A stretch of 64,000 bases of DNA from Streptomyces fragilis (GTDB lineage: Bacteria > Actinomycetota > Actinomycetes > Streptomycetales > Streptomycetaceae): assembly GCF_003112515.1 (NCBI RefSeq), contig NZ_BEVZ01000003.1, forward strand, positions 496,001 through 560,000, written 5' to 3'. The notes beneath the pieces were generated by a model, which made no database searches, was not told the DNA's origin, and worked only from the letters and a program-made list of their open reading frames with translations. The translations under genes were made by a program, and so were the position numbers. The stretch's first letter is position 1, and each line of letters starts with the position of its first letter. Shown here piece by piece: positions 45,824 through 54,219 of the stretch.

Positions 45824-45909
45824 TCCTCCACCTTGCCGTATCCGCACGGCGAGTCACGCCAACGCCACTTAGCGTGGTCGCAGGAGGACGACCGAAAGGA
45901 CGTACGGCT

Positions 45910-46335
45910 ATGAGCGAGACGACGAACGCCACCGGCGCCGCGGGCACCCGTGGCCGCACCACGATCGCCGACGGAGTGGTCGAGAAGATCGCCGGCCTGG
46001 CGGCCCGCGACGTGATGGGCGTGCACGCGATGGGCAGCGGCACCTCCCGGGCCTTCGGCGCGATGCGTGAGCGCGTCCCCGGCGGAGGCGGCACCAAGTC
46101 CGTCTCCCGCGGCGTGAAGGCCGAGGTCGGCGAGGTGCAGACGGCACTGGACCTGGAGATCGTCGTGGACTACGGCGTCTCCATCTCCGACGTCGCCCGC
46201 GACGTCCGGGAGAACGTGGTCGCCGCCGTCGAGCGGATGACCGGCCTGCAGGTGGTCGAGGTCAACATCGCGGTGAGCGACGTGAAGCTCCCCGACGAGG
46301 AGGACGAGTCCGGGCCGGAGCCCAGGATCCAGTGA
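45910..46335 (+). CDS. Asp23/Gls24 family envelope stress response protein
   Basis: The 141-residue Asp23 protein begins TTIADGVVEKIAGLAARDVMGVHAMG (first helix and strand), with LEIVVDYGVSISDVARDVRENVVAAVERMTGLQVVEVNIAVSDV as the core in the middle and an acidic end. In staphylococci Asp23 lies beneath the membrane, anchored by AmaP, and responds to alkaline and cell-wall stress. Here it is the first gene of a five-gene operon that ends with an AmaP-like gene. TAGCGT (45870-45875) may be its -10. Confidence 0.9.
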   Translation: MSETTNATGAAGTRGRTTIADGVVEKIAGLAARDVMGVHAMGSGTSRAFGAMRERVPGGGGTKSVSRGVKAEVGEVQTALDLEIVVDYGVSISDVARDVRENVVAAVERMTGLQVVEVNIAVSDVKLPDEEDESGPEPRIQ

Positions 46336-46431
46336 CCCGGTCCACCGGGCACCGGCCCGCCGCGACCGCACCCGGCGCGGCGGGGCACGCGACCGTGACG
46401 CGCACGTGAGGCGCACGATGAGGAGCGCACG

Positions 46432-46617
46432 ATGAACATGGCCGTGATCGGCATGATCGCCGGGATGGCGCTGGGCTTCGCCGGGTACTTCGGCGGCTTC
46501 GGGGCCTTCCTGCTGGTGGCGGCGCTGGGCGCCGTCGGCTTCCTGGTCGGCAGGTTCCTGGAGGGAGACCTGGACGTCGGCGACCTGTTCCGGCCCCGCG
46601 GCGACCGGCGGGGGTGA
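46432..46617 (+). CDS. small DUF2273-like membrane protein
   Basis: The 61-residue hydrophobic protein has one or two helices (GMIAGMALGFAGYFGGFGAFLLVAALGAVGFLVG, in parts) and the acidic end EGDLDVGDLF. It fits the DUF2273 small integral membrane proteins found beside asp23 and amaP in Gram-positives. It overlaps the next gene by 4 bp (GTGA). ATG 46438 is an alternative start. Confidence 0.8.
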   Translation: MNMAVIGMIAGMALGFAGYFGGFGAFLLVAALGAVGFLVGRFLEGDLDVGDLFRPRGDRRG

Positions 46618-47003
46618 CGGTGCCCGCGACGACCACGGCCGCCCGCCGCCCGGAGAACGCTCCGGGCGGCGGCCCGGCCTCCGTACCCGCCGGCGAGCGC
46701 GGCGAGACCCGGCTCGCGGACCGCGTGGTGGCGCGCATCGCCGCCCAGGGCGCACGCGAGGCGCTGGACCACCTCCCCGCCGACGCGGTGCCGCCCTACG
46801 CCACCGTGAACCTGCACCAGGACGCCGGGACGGTGCGGGTCGACGTCAGCCTCGAACTCGCCTACCCGTCCGACATCGCCGGCCAGTGCCGCGCCGTGCG
46901 CCGCCGCGTCACCGGGCGGGTGGCCGAACTGACCGGACTGAAGGTCCTGGAGGTCGAGGTGCACGTGGAACGCCTGCACGCCGTCCGGGGAGAACTGCGA
47001 TGA
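46614..47003 (+). CDS. second Asp23-like protein
   Basis: The 129-residue protein has an Asp23-type core: TRLADRVVARIAAQGAREAL, then VRVDVSLELAYPSDIAGQCRAVRRRVTGRVAELTGLKVLEVEVHVERL. The N-terminal 30 residues are unstructured. The GTG start overlaps the small membrane gene. It overlaps the next gene by 4 bp. Confidence 0.8.
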   Translation: MTVPATTTAARRPENAPGGGPASVPAGERGETRLADRVVARIAAQGAREALDHLPADAVPPYATVNLHQDAGTVRVDVSLELAYPSDIAGQCRAVRRRVTGRVAELTGLKVLEVEVHVERLHAVRGELR

Positions 47004-47629
47004 GCGACACGACGACGGAAGAACGGCCGCCCCAGCAACCGCCGCAGGTCCCGGACACCGGGGCCACGATGGTCGAGCCGGGCGCCACCGGACGGTTCTG
47101 GTCCACTCGGCGGCGGCCCTCCGCCGTGGCCGCGCTGGTGCTGCTGGCGGCCTCGGTGCTGCTCCTGTCCGACCTGGTGGCGGTCCGCGCCGGACGCTCC
47201 GCGACGGCCGCGCGCCGCAGCCTGGCCCGGGAGCTGGCCGAGCGGCCGCTGGACGACGTGTGGGTGCTGGTCGGAGCCGGGGTGGCGGCCGCCCTGGGGC
47301 TCTGGCTGCTGATCCTGGCGCTCACCCCCGGCGTCCGGGGCATCCTGCCGATGCGGCGCACCAACCCGGAGATCAACGCCGGCCTGGACCGCAAGGCCGC
47401 CGCCATGGTGCTCAGGGACCGGGCCCTTGAGGTGCCCGGGGTGCGGTCGGCCAGGGTCAAGGTCGGGCGCAGGAAGGCCGACGTGCGCGCGGTGGTGCAC
47501 TTCAGGGAGCTCGACGAGGTGGGCGGCGACATCCGCGCGCGGCTGGAGGAGGCGGTGCGCGGGCTCGGCCTGTCGCGGCCGCCGTCCCTCGCGGTGCGGG
47601 TACGCCGTCCCGAACGGAAGAAGGGGTGA
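47000..47629 (+). CDS. DUF6286-type membrane protein of the Asp23 module
   Basis: The 209-residue protein has two transmembrane helices (about 38-60 and 90-112), a polar N-terminus, and a C-terminal cytoplasmic domain. That domain reads RALEVPGVRSARVKVGRRKADVRAVVHFRELDEV, an AmaP/Asp23-like ferredoxin-type fold by its strand pattern. I recall such proteins as DUF6286 in Streptomyces. The ATG overlaps the preceding gene, and the stop overlaps the following one. Confidence 0.75.
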   Translation: MSDTTTEERPPQQPPQVPDTGATMVEPGATGRFWSTRRRPSAVAALVLLAASVLLLSDLVAVRAGRSATAARRSLARELAERPLDDVWVLVGAGVAAALGLWLLILALTPGVRGILPMRRTNPEINAGLDRKAAAMVLRDRALEVPGVRSARVKVGRRKADVRAVVHFRELDEVGGDIRARLEEAVRGLGLSRPPSLAVRVRRPERKKG

Positions 47630-48213
47630 ACGGGGTGCTGCGCATCGTCAACCGGGTGCTGCTGGGACTGATCGGCCTGGTGCTGCTGGTGGTGGGCGGA
47701 TCGGTCCTGGCGATCGGGCTGGGCGCGCCGTCGCCCGGCTGGTGGATCCACCGCGACCGGCACGACGTCCTGCTGACCGCGTCGGAGCGGACCAGGTGGC
47801 GGGACCAGGGCTGGTGGTGGCCGGTGGTCTTCGCGGTGCTCGCGGTGCTGGTCGTCCTGGCCCTGTGGTGGCTGACCCGGTCGGTGCAGCGGCACCGGCT
47901 GTCCGTGGTGAACGTCGACACGGGCGACGACGAGGGCGCGGTGCTGCGGGCGCGGGCGCTGGAGAGCGCGGTCGCCTCCGAGGCGGCGGACCTCGACGGC
48001 GTCGAGCGGGTACGGGTACGGCTCACCGGACGGCGGCGGACGCCGCGGATGCGGATGCGGGTACGGCTGGAGCCGGACGCGGACCCGGGCCACACGCTCG
48101 ACCGCCTCACCTCCGAGACGCTGGCCCACGCCCGCGCCGCGGTGGGCACGACCTCCCTGCCCTCCGAGATTCGCATGCGTGCCCACGCCCACCGCGGCGA
48201 ACGCGTCTCCTGA
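47626..48213 (+). CDS. amaP: AmaP-like alkaline shock membrane anchor protein
   Basis: The 195-residue protein has two N-terminal membrane helices (about 7-32 and 62-84) and a cytoplasmic domain with DGVERVRVRLTGRRRTPRMRMRVRLEPDADPG, the AmaP pattern. In staphylococci AmaP anchors Asp23 at the membrane. It is the last gene of the operon; a hairpin follows ten bases later. Confidence 0.82.
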   Translation: MNGVLRIVNRVLLGLIGLVLLVVGGSVLAIGLGAPSPGWWIHRDRHDVLLTASERTRWRDQGWWWPVVFAVLAVLVVLALWWLTRSVQRHRLSVVNVDTGDDEGAVLRARALESAVASEAADLDGVERVRVRLTGRRRTPRMRMRVRLEPDADPGHTLDRLTSETLAHARAAVGTTSLPSEIRMRAHAHRGERVS

Positions 48214-48222
48214 CCGGACCCG

Positions 48223-48262
48223 CCGCACCGCTGCGCGCCCCGACCGGGGCGCAGCGGTGCGG
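48223..48262 (+). terminator. terminator of the Asp23 operon
   Basis: Stem CCGCACCGCTGCGC-(G)-CCCC / GGGGCGCAGCGGTGCGG with one bulged base and a 4-base loop. Confidence 0.85.
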
Positions 48263-48296
48263 CCGACCGGGCCGATACGACGGTGGCACTGGCACC

Positions 48297-48420
48297 CGGG
48301 TCCGCACGATGGAAGGACCCCGGTCCACACGACGGAGGGATTCCCGGTCCGCACGATGGAGGGATTCCCGGTCCGCACGATGGAGGGGATCCCGTGTCGG
48401 CGCGCGGAGGGACCCCGGTC
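48297..48420. repeat. 24-bp tandem repeat array, about five copies
   Basis: Units follow the pattern GTCCGCACGATGGAGGGA, with TTCCCG linkers and a period of 23-25 bp. The middle three are nearly identical and the outer ones degenerate. The array lies between the terminator of the Asp23 operon and the end of the SDR gene and does not look coding. Confidence 0.8.
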
Positions 48421-48452
48421 CCGCCCGGGTGCCGGGGGCCCTCCGCGCGCGT

Positions 48453-49208
48453 TCAGAAGCCGCGGCGCACGCCGCCGTCCACCGGGAGCATGATCCCCGT
48501 CAGGTAGGACGCGGCCGGCGAGAGGAGGAACGCGGCGACCCGGCCGAACTCCTCGGGCGCCCCGTACCGCCCCAGCGGGATGCGCGACTCGTTGGCCGCC
48601 CGCGTCGCCGCCGGATCGGCGGACAGCGCGTCCAGCTCCCGCACCCGGTCCGTGTCGATCCGCGACGGCAGCACGCCCACCACCCGGATCCCGCGCGGAC
48701 CGAGCTCGTCCGCGAGGGACTTGGCGAAACCGGCCAGCCCCGGCCGCAGCCCGTTGGAGATGGTCAGCCCGCCGATCGGCTCGTGCACCGAGGCGGACAG
48801 CACGAAGCCGATCACGCCGCCCGCGCCGAGCTCCGCCGCGGCGGCCCTGGCCATCCGCACCGCGCCCAGGAACACCGTCTCGAACGCGCCCAGCCACTGC
48901 TCGTCGGTGTTGTCCGCGGCCAGTCCGGCCGGCGGCCCGCCCACGCTGATCAGCACACCGTCGAACCGCCCGAAGCGCTCACGCGCCACCGCGATCAGCC
49001 GCTCGGGCGTGGCGGGGTCGCCGTTGTCGGCGGCCACGCCCACGGCGTTCGGGCCCAGCTCCGCGGCGGCCGCGGTGACGGAGGCCTCGTCACGGCCGGA
49101 GACGACCACCCTCGCGCCGTCGGCGACCAGCTCCCGCGCGGTGGCGTTGCCCAGGCCGCGGGAGCCGCCGGTGACGACGTAGACACGATCCTTCAGTCCG
49201 AGATCCAT
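48453..49208 (-). CDS. SDR-family protein without the usual Tyr-x3-Lys
   Basis: The 251-residue Rossmann-fold protein has the NAD(P)-binding motif TGGSRGLGNATA near residue 13 and ends ASYLTGIMLPVDGG as in FabG-like SDRs. The catalytic Ser is present in VLSASVHEPIGGL, but the YxxxK region reads SNGLRPG, so Tyr is Ser and Lys is Arg. A subgroup of SDRs shares this pattern. It may act by another mechanism, or bind rather than reduce. The ATG at 49208 follows AGG at 9 bases. It lies 28 bp after the SURF1 gene and is likely co-transcribed. Confidence 0.88.
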   Translation of the reverse strand: MDLGLKDRVYVVTGGSRGLGNATARELVADGARVVVSGRDEASVTAAAAELGPNAVGVAADNGDPATPERLIAVARERFGRFDGVLISVGGPPAGLAADNTDEQWLGAFETVFLGAVRMARAAAAELGAGGVIGFVLSASVHEPIGGLTISNGLRPGLAGFAKSLADELGPRGIRVVGVLPSRIDTDRVRELDALSADPAATRAANESRIPLGRYGAPEEFGRVAAFLLSPAASYLTGIMLPVDGGVRRGF

Positions 49209-49236
49209 GCCCACCATCCTGCACCCGGCGGTCCGG

Positions 49237-50073
49237 TCAGGCGGTGGCCGGGGTGGGCGTCCCCTCCGCGGCGTCCTCGCCGCCGGTCCCGTCGCCGTCC
49301 CCGCCGGACCCCTTCCCGGCGGCCGCCTCCTCGCGGCGCTCCCGCAGCTCGCGCCGCACCAGCACCACCCAGCCGACCGGCACGCCGGCGGTGAACAGCC
49401 ACCACTGGATCGCGTAGGCCATGTGGTTGCCGATGGAGTCGTGGTCGGGGCCGGAGACCGGCTCGGGGCTGCCGTCGGCGGGGACGGGGGAGACCAGCTC
49501 GACGTAACCGCCGAGGACCTCGGCGCCCAGCCGCTCGGCCTCCCGCTCGCTGTCTATCAGCATCACCTGCCGGTCGGGCAGGTCGTCGAGGTTCTTGATG
49601 CCGCTCGCCGCGGTGGTCTGGTCGGCCATCAGCCGCCCGGTCACCGTCACCTCGCCGCGGGGCGGGGCGGGAATCTCCGGGAACTCCGCCTGCCGGCTGC
49701 CGGCGGGCACCCAGCCGCGGTTGACCAGCACATAGCGCCCGTCGTCCATCCGCAGCGGGGTCAGCACGTGGTAGCCGACCCGGTCGTCCGCGTTGGTACG
49801 GCGGCGCACCACCACCTCGCGGTCGGTCTCGAAGACCCCGCGGGCGCTCACCCGCCGGTAGTAGAGGTCACGGTCGATCCGCGCGCCGGGCCGCGTGAGC
49901 GACCCGACCGGCACCGGATCGGCGTCCAGCGCGTCCGCGATGCGCTGGTTGGAGGCGACCCGGTCGAAGTGGCGGTGCCACTGCCAGAAGCCCAGCTCGA
50001 TCATCGTGGGGATGAGCGCGAGGGCGACCAGGGTGACGATCACCCACTGCCGGGTCAACAGGAAGCGGTACAC
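49237..50073 (-). CDS. SURF1 family cytochrome oxidase assembly protein
   Basis: Membrane protein for cytochrome aa3 oxidase maturation, probably in haem A insertion. The 278-residue protein has the two SURF1 helices (about 6-28, ending GFWQWHR, and about 208-230, YAIQWWLFTAGVPVGWVVLV). Between them is the periplasmic domain with VLVNRGWVPAGSRQ and PPRGEVTVTGRL. GTG 50073 (VYRFLLTRQW) is chosen by homology; it lacks a ribosome site. A charged, Gly/Glu-rich tail follows the second helix. It functions with CtaA and CtaB encoded earlier in this window. Confidence 0.92.
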   Translation of the reverse strand: MYRFLLTRQWVIVTLVALALIPTMIELGFWQWHRHFDRVASNQRIADALDADPVPVGSLTRPGARIDRDLYYRRVSARGVFETDREVVVRRRTNADDRVGYHVLTPLRMDDGRYVLVNRGWVPAGSRQAEFPEIPAPPRGEVTVTGRLMADQTTAASGIKNLDDLPDRQVMLIDSEREAERLGAEVLGGYVELVSPVPADGSPEPVSGPDHDSIGNHMAYAIQWWLFTAGVPVGWVVLVRRELRERREEAAAGKGSGGDGDGTGGEDAAEGTPTPATA

Positions 50074-50141
50074 AGGACGACGGTAACAATTGCCGCGTCC
50101 CGGCCCGCCTCCGACCCCGGCGCCCGGCCGCCCCCGCCCGC

Positions 50142-50375
50142 TCAGACCCGGTCGACGATGCCCACCTTGCCGTCCGCCCTCGCACAGTGGGCGCCGCAGT
50201 ACCACTTGCCGTCCGCCTCGACGCCCTGGCCGATGACCTGCACCCGGCAGTGCTCGCAGATCGGGGCCATCCGGTGGATCGCACAGGCGAAGCAGTCGAA
50301 GACGTGGACGGCGCCCTGTGCGTGCACCTCGAACGTCATGCCGTATTCGTTTCCGCAGACCTCACAACGTGCCAT
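50142..50375 (-). CDS. small cysteine-rich zinc-binding protein
   Basis: The 77-residue protein has four cysteine pairs: CEVC (4-7), CFAC (28-31), CEHC (about 40-43) and CGAHC (about 60-64), with nearby His, giving two probable zinc sites (treble-clef or LIM-like). There is no enzymatic motif. It is conserved in Streptomyces in my experience, but its function is unknown. It lies between the exonuclease and SURF1 on the same strand. Confidence 0.8.
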   Translation of the reverse strand: MARCEVCGNEYGMTFEVHAQGAVHVFDCFACAIHRMAPICEHCRVQVIGQGVEADGKWYCGAHCARADGKVGIVDRV

Positions 50376-50439
50376 GCGCCACAGCGTGAGCCGTGCGGGC
50401 CGCCCGCCCCGGCAGCCGGACCGCGCGCCGCCCGGGGAA

Positions 50440-51471
50440 TCACCCGTCCGCCGGTTCGACGTCCCCCAGCAGCTGGCCGAAGGCCGCCTCGTCCACCACG
50501 GGCGTGCCGAACTGGCGGGCCTTGACGGTCTTGGAGGTGCCCGAGTCGGGGTCGTTGGTCACCAGCAGGCTGGTCAGCCGCGAGATGCTGCCCGCCACGT
50601 GGAGCCCGGCCTCGGTGGCCCGGTCCTCCAGCAGCTCGCGCTCCACCGAGGTGTCGCCGGAGAAGGCCACCCGCATGCCCTGCTTGAGCCGCCCGCCCGG
50701 CAGGTACCGCCCCGGGTTCGGGTGGGGGCACGGCGGACGCTTCTTCGAACGGTTCCACGCCGTGGGCCGGTAGCCGCCCGCTCCCGAGCCCGCTCCGCCG
50801 CCGGGACCGGACCCGTAACCGCCGCGCCCGCCCGGCTGGCGGCCGATCCGCGGGGAGGCGCCGTCGCTCCACTCGGTGAGCGGCAGGCACTCCAGGAGCG
50901 GCAGCCGCAGACCCGAGGCCGCCGCCGCCCGCAGGCTCGGACGGAACGCCTCGGCCAGCACGCGGGCGTCGTCCAGCGCGTGGTGGGCGCGCCGCTGGAC
51001 CACGCCGAAGTGCGCGGCCAGCGACTCCAGTTTGTGGTTGGCCAGCGGCAGCGCCAGCGCCTTGGACAGCGCGATGGTGCACAGCCGCTGCCGCACCGGG
51101 GCCTCGCGCCCCGCCCGGGCGTACTCGCGGGCGATCATCTGCCAGTCGAAGACGGCGTTGTGGGCGACCAGCACCCGGCCGGCCAGCCGGGAGGCGAACT
51201 CCTCGGCGACCTCCGCGAAGAGCGGCGCGCCCTCCAGGGCGTCGCCGGTCAGCCCGTGGATCCACACCGGACCGGGGTCGCGCTCCGGATTGACCAGCGT
51301 GTACCAGTGGTCCTCCACCTCGCCGCGGGCGTCCAGCCGGTACACGGCCGCGGAGATGATGCGGTCGTCCCGGGCCAGTCCGGTGGTCTCCACGTCGACG
51401 ACCGCGTACCCCTGGGGATACGCGGCCGGCCATGGAGCGGTGGACGCTTCGGGCGTGCGGTCTTCGAGCAT
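50440..51471 (-). CDS. DEDDh exonuclease with C-terminal BRCT domain
   Basis: 3'-5' exonuclease related to the proofreading subunit of DNA polymerase III. The 343-residue protein has the DEDDh motifs VVDVETTGL (residue 25, D and E), VLVAHNAVFDWQM (about 105) and HHALDDARVLAE (about 165). A Gly-rich linker (about 215-250) leads to a BRCT domain (about 265-340) with GMRVAFSGDTSVER and SKTVKARQFGTPVVDEAAFGQLL. It probably works in DNA repair or RNA/DNA processing. The start at 51471 is ATG; a TTG at 51477 is less likely. Confidence 0.92.
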   Translation of the reverse strand: MLEDRTPEASTAPWPAAYPQGYAVVDVETTGLARDDRIISAAVYRLDARGEVEDHWYTLVNPERDPGPVWIHGLTGDALEGAPLFAEVAEEFASRLAGRVLVAHNAVFDWQMIAREYARAGREAPVRQRLCTIALSKALALPLANHKLESLAAHFGVVQRRAHHALDDARVLAEAFRPSLRAAAASGLRLPLLECLPLTEWSDGASPRIGRQPGGRGGYGSGPGGGAGSGAGGYRPTAWNRSKKRPPCPHPNPGRYLPGGRLKQGMRVAFSGDTSVERELLEDRATEAGLHVAGSISRLTSLLVTNDPDSGTSKTVKARQFGTPVVDEAAFGQLLGDVEPADG

Positions 51472-51563
51472 GGTCAACGAGGATAAGCGCCGGGGCCGAC
51501 ACCTCCGTCCCCCGGGGAGCGTCGGTACCCCGCCGGACGCATGTCCGGTGCGATCCTCCCGAT

Positions 51564-52328
51564 GTGACGGAACGACAGGATCCCGGCGAAAGGTCCCAAG
51601 CGGCCGAAAGCGGTGAAACGCTCGAACAAGAGGATATGGGGCAGACCCGGGGGGCGTTCGCCGGCCGGCTCAACTGGCTGCGGGCCGCCGTTCTCGGCGC
51701 CAACGACGGCATCGTCTCCACCGCCGGGCTCGTGGTGGGGGTCGCGGGCGCGACCGGGAGCCGTGACGCCCTGCTGACCGCGGGCCTGGCCGGACTGCTC
51801 GCCGGATCGATGTCGATGGCGGCGGGGGAGTACGTCTCGGTCTCCACCCAGCGCGACTCCGAACGGGCCGCGCTCGCGGTGGTGCGCCGCAGGCTCCGCG
51901 AAAGACCGCAGGCCAAGCTGGAGAAGCTCACCGGCCTGCTGGAGGAGCGCGGGCTGCGCCGGGAGACCGCCGGGGACGCGGCCCGCCAGCTCACCGCGCG
52001 CGACGCGGTGCGCGCGCACGCCGCCGTGGAACTGGGCATCGACCCCGACGAGCTCACCAACCCCTGGCACGCGGCGGGGGCCAGCTTCGCCGCCTTCACG
52101 GTCGGCGCGCTGCTCCCGCTGCTCGCCATCGTGCTTCCGCCGGCCGGGATGCGGCTGCCGGTCACCGTGGTCTCCGTCCTGGCCGCCCTGATGATGACCG
52201 GTTTCAGCAGCGCCCGCCTCGGCGCCGCCGACCCCCGGCGCGCGATGGTGCGCAACGTCGGCGGAGGGGCGCTCGCCATGGCGGTCACCTACGCCGCGGG
52301 CGCCCTGCTGGGCGCGGCCGGCGTCTGA
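51564..52328 (+). CDS. VIT1/CCC1-family metal transporter
   Basis: The 254-residue membrane protein is of the vacuolar iron transporter family. It has GANDGIVSTAGLVVGVAGA (first helix) and GSMSMAAGEYVSVSTQRDSE (second), a cytoplasmic metal-binding helical region (about 95-170), and three C-terminal helices. It is predicted to export or store Fe2+ or Mn2+. GTG 51564 (VTERQDPG) is chosen for length; ATG 51636 has GAGG just before it and is an alternative. It is divergent from the exonuclease. Confidence 0.9.
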   Translation: MTERQDPGERSQAAESGETLEQEDMGQTRGAFAGRLNWLRAAVLGANDGIVSTAGLVVGVAGATGSRDALLTAGLAGLLAGSMSMAAGEYVSVSTQRDSERAALAVVRRRLRERPQAKLEKLTGLLEERGLRRETAGDAARQLTARDAVRAHAAVELGIDPDELTNPWHAAGASFAAFTVGALLPLLAIVLPPAGMRLPVTVVSVLAALMMTGFSSARLGAADPRRAMVRNVGGGALAMAVTYAAGALLGAAGV

Positions 52329-52462
52329 GGCGAGCGGTCCGGCGGAGCGGCCGGGACCGCCGGCCGTTGGTGGAGACCCACAGGAAAAGTGCCCCTACCG
52401 GCGGTAAGAGTTGTCGATCCGGAGGTCTGGTCGCCGTCCGGAACCACCCCTACCGTGCACGT

Positions 52463-53467
52463 ATGCCGAACCTGCCCGATGTCGTGCTCTGGTCGATCCC
52501 GGCCTTCCTGCTGCTCACACTGATCGAGGTGGTCAGCTATCGCGTCCACCCGGACGAGGACGCGGAGGGGTACGAGACCAAGGACGCCGCCACCAGCATC
52601 GGCATGGGCCTGGGCAGCCTCTTTTGGGATCTCCTGTGGAAGATCCCGATCGTCGCCCTCTACACCGTGGTCTACGAACTGACCCCGCTGCGCATCCCCG
52701 TGCTGTGGTGGACGGTCCTGCTGATGCTGGTCGCCCAGGACTTCTTCTACTACTGGTCGCACCGCGGCCACCACGTGATCCGCCTGCTGTGGGCCTGCCA
52801 CGTGGTGCACCACTCCAGCCGGAAGTTCAACCTCACCACCGCGCTGCGGCAGCCCTGGACCTCGCTCACCGGCTGGCCGTTCTACCTGCCGCTGATCGCG
52901 CTCGGCGTGCACCCGGCGGCGCTGGCCTTCCTCAACTCCGTCAGCCTCGTCTACCAGTTCTGGATCCACACCGAGCGGATCGGGAAGCTGCCCCGGCCGG
53001 TCGAGTTCCTCTTCAACACGCCGTCCCACCACCGGGTCCACCACGCCTCCCAGGGCGGCTACCTGGACCGCAACTTCGGCGGCATCCTGATCGTCTGGGA
53101 CCGGATGTTCGGCAGCTTCGCGGCGGAGACCGAACGGCCCGTGTACGGGCTGACCAAGAACATCGAGACGTACAACCCGTTCAAGGTCGCCACCCACGAG
53201 TACGTCGCCATCGCCAAGGACCTCAAGGCGGCGCGCAGTTGGAGCGAGCGGGCGGGACGACTGTTCCGCGGACCCGGCTGGCAGCCGCGGGCCGCCGCGA
53301 CCGCCGCGACCGCCGGGGGCGTGCCCGCGCAGGCCGCCGCCGGAGCCGCCGTTCCAGCGCAGGCCGCGGCCGGGGGCGCCGGAGCCGCCGTGCCCGCGCA
53401 GGCCGCCGCCGCGGAGGCCGGAGCCGCGGCCGCCGGTACCGCCGCCGCCGTGAAGGAGTCCGCGTGA
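52463..53467 (+). CDS. sterol desaturase-family membrane hydroxylase with repetitive tail
   Basis: The 334-residue di-iron membrane protein of the fatty acid hydroxylase/sterol desaturase family has the His clusters SHRGHH (about 97), HVVHHSS (about 113) and HHRVHHA (about 193), and five membrane segments. Its tail (about 270-334) is almost only Ala, Gly, Pro, Gln and Val, with VPAQAAA three times. The ATG at 52463 may be leaderless (TACCGT ends six bases upstream). It overlaps the YhhN gene by 4 bp. A lipid substrate is likely. Confidence 0.9.
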   Translation: MPNLPDVVLWSIPAFLLLTLIEVVSYRVHPDEDAEGYETKDAATSIGMGLGSLFWDLLWKIPIVALYTVVYELTPLRIPVLWWTVLLMLVAQDFFYYWSHRGHHVIRLLWACHVVHHSSRKFNLTTALRQPWTSLTGWPFYLPLIALGVHPAALAFLNSVSLVYQFWIHTERIGKLPRPVEFLFNTPSHHRVHHASQGGYLDRNFGGILIVWDRMFGSFAAETERPVYGLTKNIETYNPFKVATHEYVAIAKDLKAARSWSERAGRLFRGPGWQPRAAATAATAGGVPAQAAAGAAVPAQAAAGGAGAAVPAQAAAAEAGAAAAGTAAAVKESA

Positions 53468-54219
53468 GCGCCGCGACCGGCACGGGGGGCCCGGCGCCCT
53501 GGCTGCGCAAGGCCCTGCCCGCGGCCTTCCTCCTCGCCTCCGCCGTCAACCTGGTCACCGTCTCCACCGGCCACGGCACGGTCGAGACGGTGTCCAAGGC
53601 CCTGCTGATGCCCCTGCTGGCGGCCACCGCCGCGCTCTTCGGGGCGCCCCGGATCCTGCTGGTGGCGCTCGCCTTCGGCTGGGGCGGCGACGTGATGCTC
53701 TCCCTCGGCGGGGACGCCTTCCTGGTCGGCATGGGCTCCTTCGCCCTCGGCCACGTCGTCTACATGGTCCTCTTCCGCCGCCACGGCGCGGACCGCGGCC
53801 GCCCGGAGAGCGTCGGCACGGCCGTGGCGTACGCGGCCGGGCTGGCCGCGCTGATGGTCCTGCTGCTCCCGGGACTGCCGGCCGACCTGCGGATCCCGGT
53901 GGCCGGCTACAGCTGCCTGCTGACCGCGATGGCCTGGTCGGCGGGCCGGGCGGGCCGGCTCGCGGCGGCGGGCGGCGCGCTGTTCCTCCTCTCCGACTCG
54001 CTGATCGCCGCCGAGATGGCCGGCTGGGGCCCACTGCCGGTGCACGGCCTGTGGGTCATGGCGACCTACCTCGCCGCCCAGGCGCTGCTCGCCGCAGGCG
54101 TCTGCCGCCCGACGCCGCAGCGCGCGCCGCGCGAGCCCGCGGAGCCGCGGGCTGCGGCCGTCACGGCCGGCGGTGACGCGGCCGTCACCGCCAGCGGATC
54201 GGCAGCGGCAACGCCGTGA
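53464..54219 (+). CDS. YhhN-family lysoplasmalogenase-like membrane protein
   Basis: The 251-residue protein has about eight membrane helices and YhhN motifs such as KALLMPLLAA, FGWGGDVMLSL, ALGHVVYMVLF and LFLLSDSLIA. In the family, Asp and Lys residues in these motifs act in cleavage of the vinyl ether of lysoplasmalogen. It is coupled to the sterol desaturase gene by GTGA, so both may remodel lipids. Its end overlaps the convergent copD-like gene by 35 bp. Confidence 0.88.
   Translation: MSAATGTGGPAPWLRKALPAAFLLASAVNLVTVSTGHGTVETVSKALLMPLLAATAALFGAPRILLVALAFGWGGDVMLSLGGDAFLVGMGSFALGHVVYMVLFRRHGADRGRPESVGTAVAYAAGLAALMVLLLPGLPADLRIPVAGYSCLLTAMAWSAGRAGRLAAAGGALFLLSDSLIAAEMAGWGPLPVHGLWVMATYLAAQALLAAGVCRPTPQRAPREPAEPRAAAVTAGGDAAVTASGSAAATP

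Noticed and set aside
48297..48420. Possible CRISPR array
   Set aside because: Units are head-to-tail 24-bp repeats without unique spacers, and there are no cas genes.
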